A stretch of 29,443 bases of DNA, taken from assembly GCA_003427395.1 (NCBI GenBank), contig BFEA01000735.1, positions 413,970-443,412 of the forward strand, in the 5' to 3' direction. How positions within the stretch are numbered: position 1 is the first letter of the stretch; every line of letters starts with the position of its first letter. The notes below the pieces were generated by a model, which did no database searches, had not been told where the DNA came from, and was given only the letters and a program-made list of their open reading frames with translations. This document shows, piece by piece, positions 29,432 to 29,443 of the stretch. Both the position numbers and the translations under genes were made by a program. This stretch comes from Chara braunii. Lineage: Eukaryota; Streptophyta; Charophyceae; Charales; Characeae.

Positions 29432-29443
29432 CGAAGGGGGGGG

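Overview
This is nuclear DNA of a eukaryote, and it is almost entirely transposon-derived. No bacterial or phage-like gene organisation is present, and I found no convincing intact host gene. A split PIF/Harbinger transposase, an L1-type LINE reverse transcriptase, TATA boxes, AATAAA signals and a pol III-type tRNA-like sequence point to a large repeat-rich genome. The Harbinger protein has a charophyte or plant flavour, so a streptophyte is my best guess, but this is not proven. The window also carries an assembly artefact: a 38-bp Tn5 mosaic-end junction (132-169), as left by mate-pair libraries, joins a misplaced repeat fragment (1-131) to the rest.

Layout. (1) 1-237: artefact and a 49-nt poly(A). 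(2) 623-883 and 8441 to about 9360, minus strand: one Harbinger transposase pseudogene cut in two by a 7,553-bp element (copy 1, 888-8440) flanked by a perfect 4-bp target duplication, ATGG. (3) 10629-12685 and 20209-20830, minus strand: one LINE cut in two by a second copy of the same element (copy 2, 12686-20208, 7,523 bp). (4) 20643-22208: a 750-bp tandem duplication containing LINE sequence. (5) About 22540-28960: a large diverged inverted repeat with arms of about 2.4 kb. Each arm has a TATA box and a segment coding for the same unidentified protein. The spacer holds a degenerate tRNA-like sequence and short repeats. (6) 29021-29431: an open frame of unknown meaning running to the right edge.

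The paired 7.5-kb elements are the most interesting content. They begin TGTCG (TATCG in copy 2) and end CGACA, and I saw no reverse transcriptase, integrase or recognisable transposase in them. Their architecture is colinear: GC-rich head, TATA box, triple poly(A) signals, five 122-bp repeats alternating between two types, an array of nine stem-loops, a 46-nt block identical in both copies, a fast-evolving C/T-rich region with splice-donor-like repeats, an antisense open frame, and a terminal hairpin. In the stem-loop array the loop sequence is shared while the stems differ from unit to unit but remain complementary. That pattern suggests selection for RNA (or single-stranded DNA) structure and is the best candidate here for an undescribed system.

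The pieces look like layered insertions rather than a pathway. An old LINE and a Harbinger element were each interrupted by the same family of large non-autonomous element. Copy 1 was later invaded by an AT-rich foldback element, and copy 2 gained a pair of (AT)n tracts.
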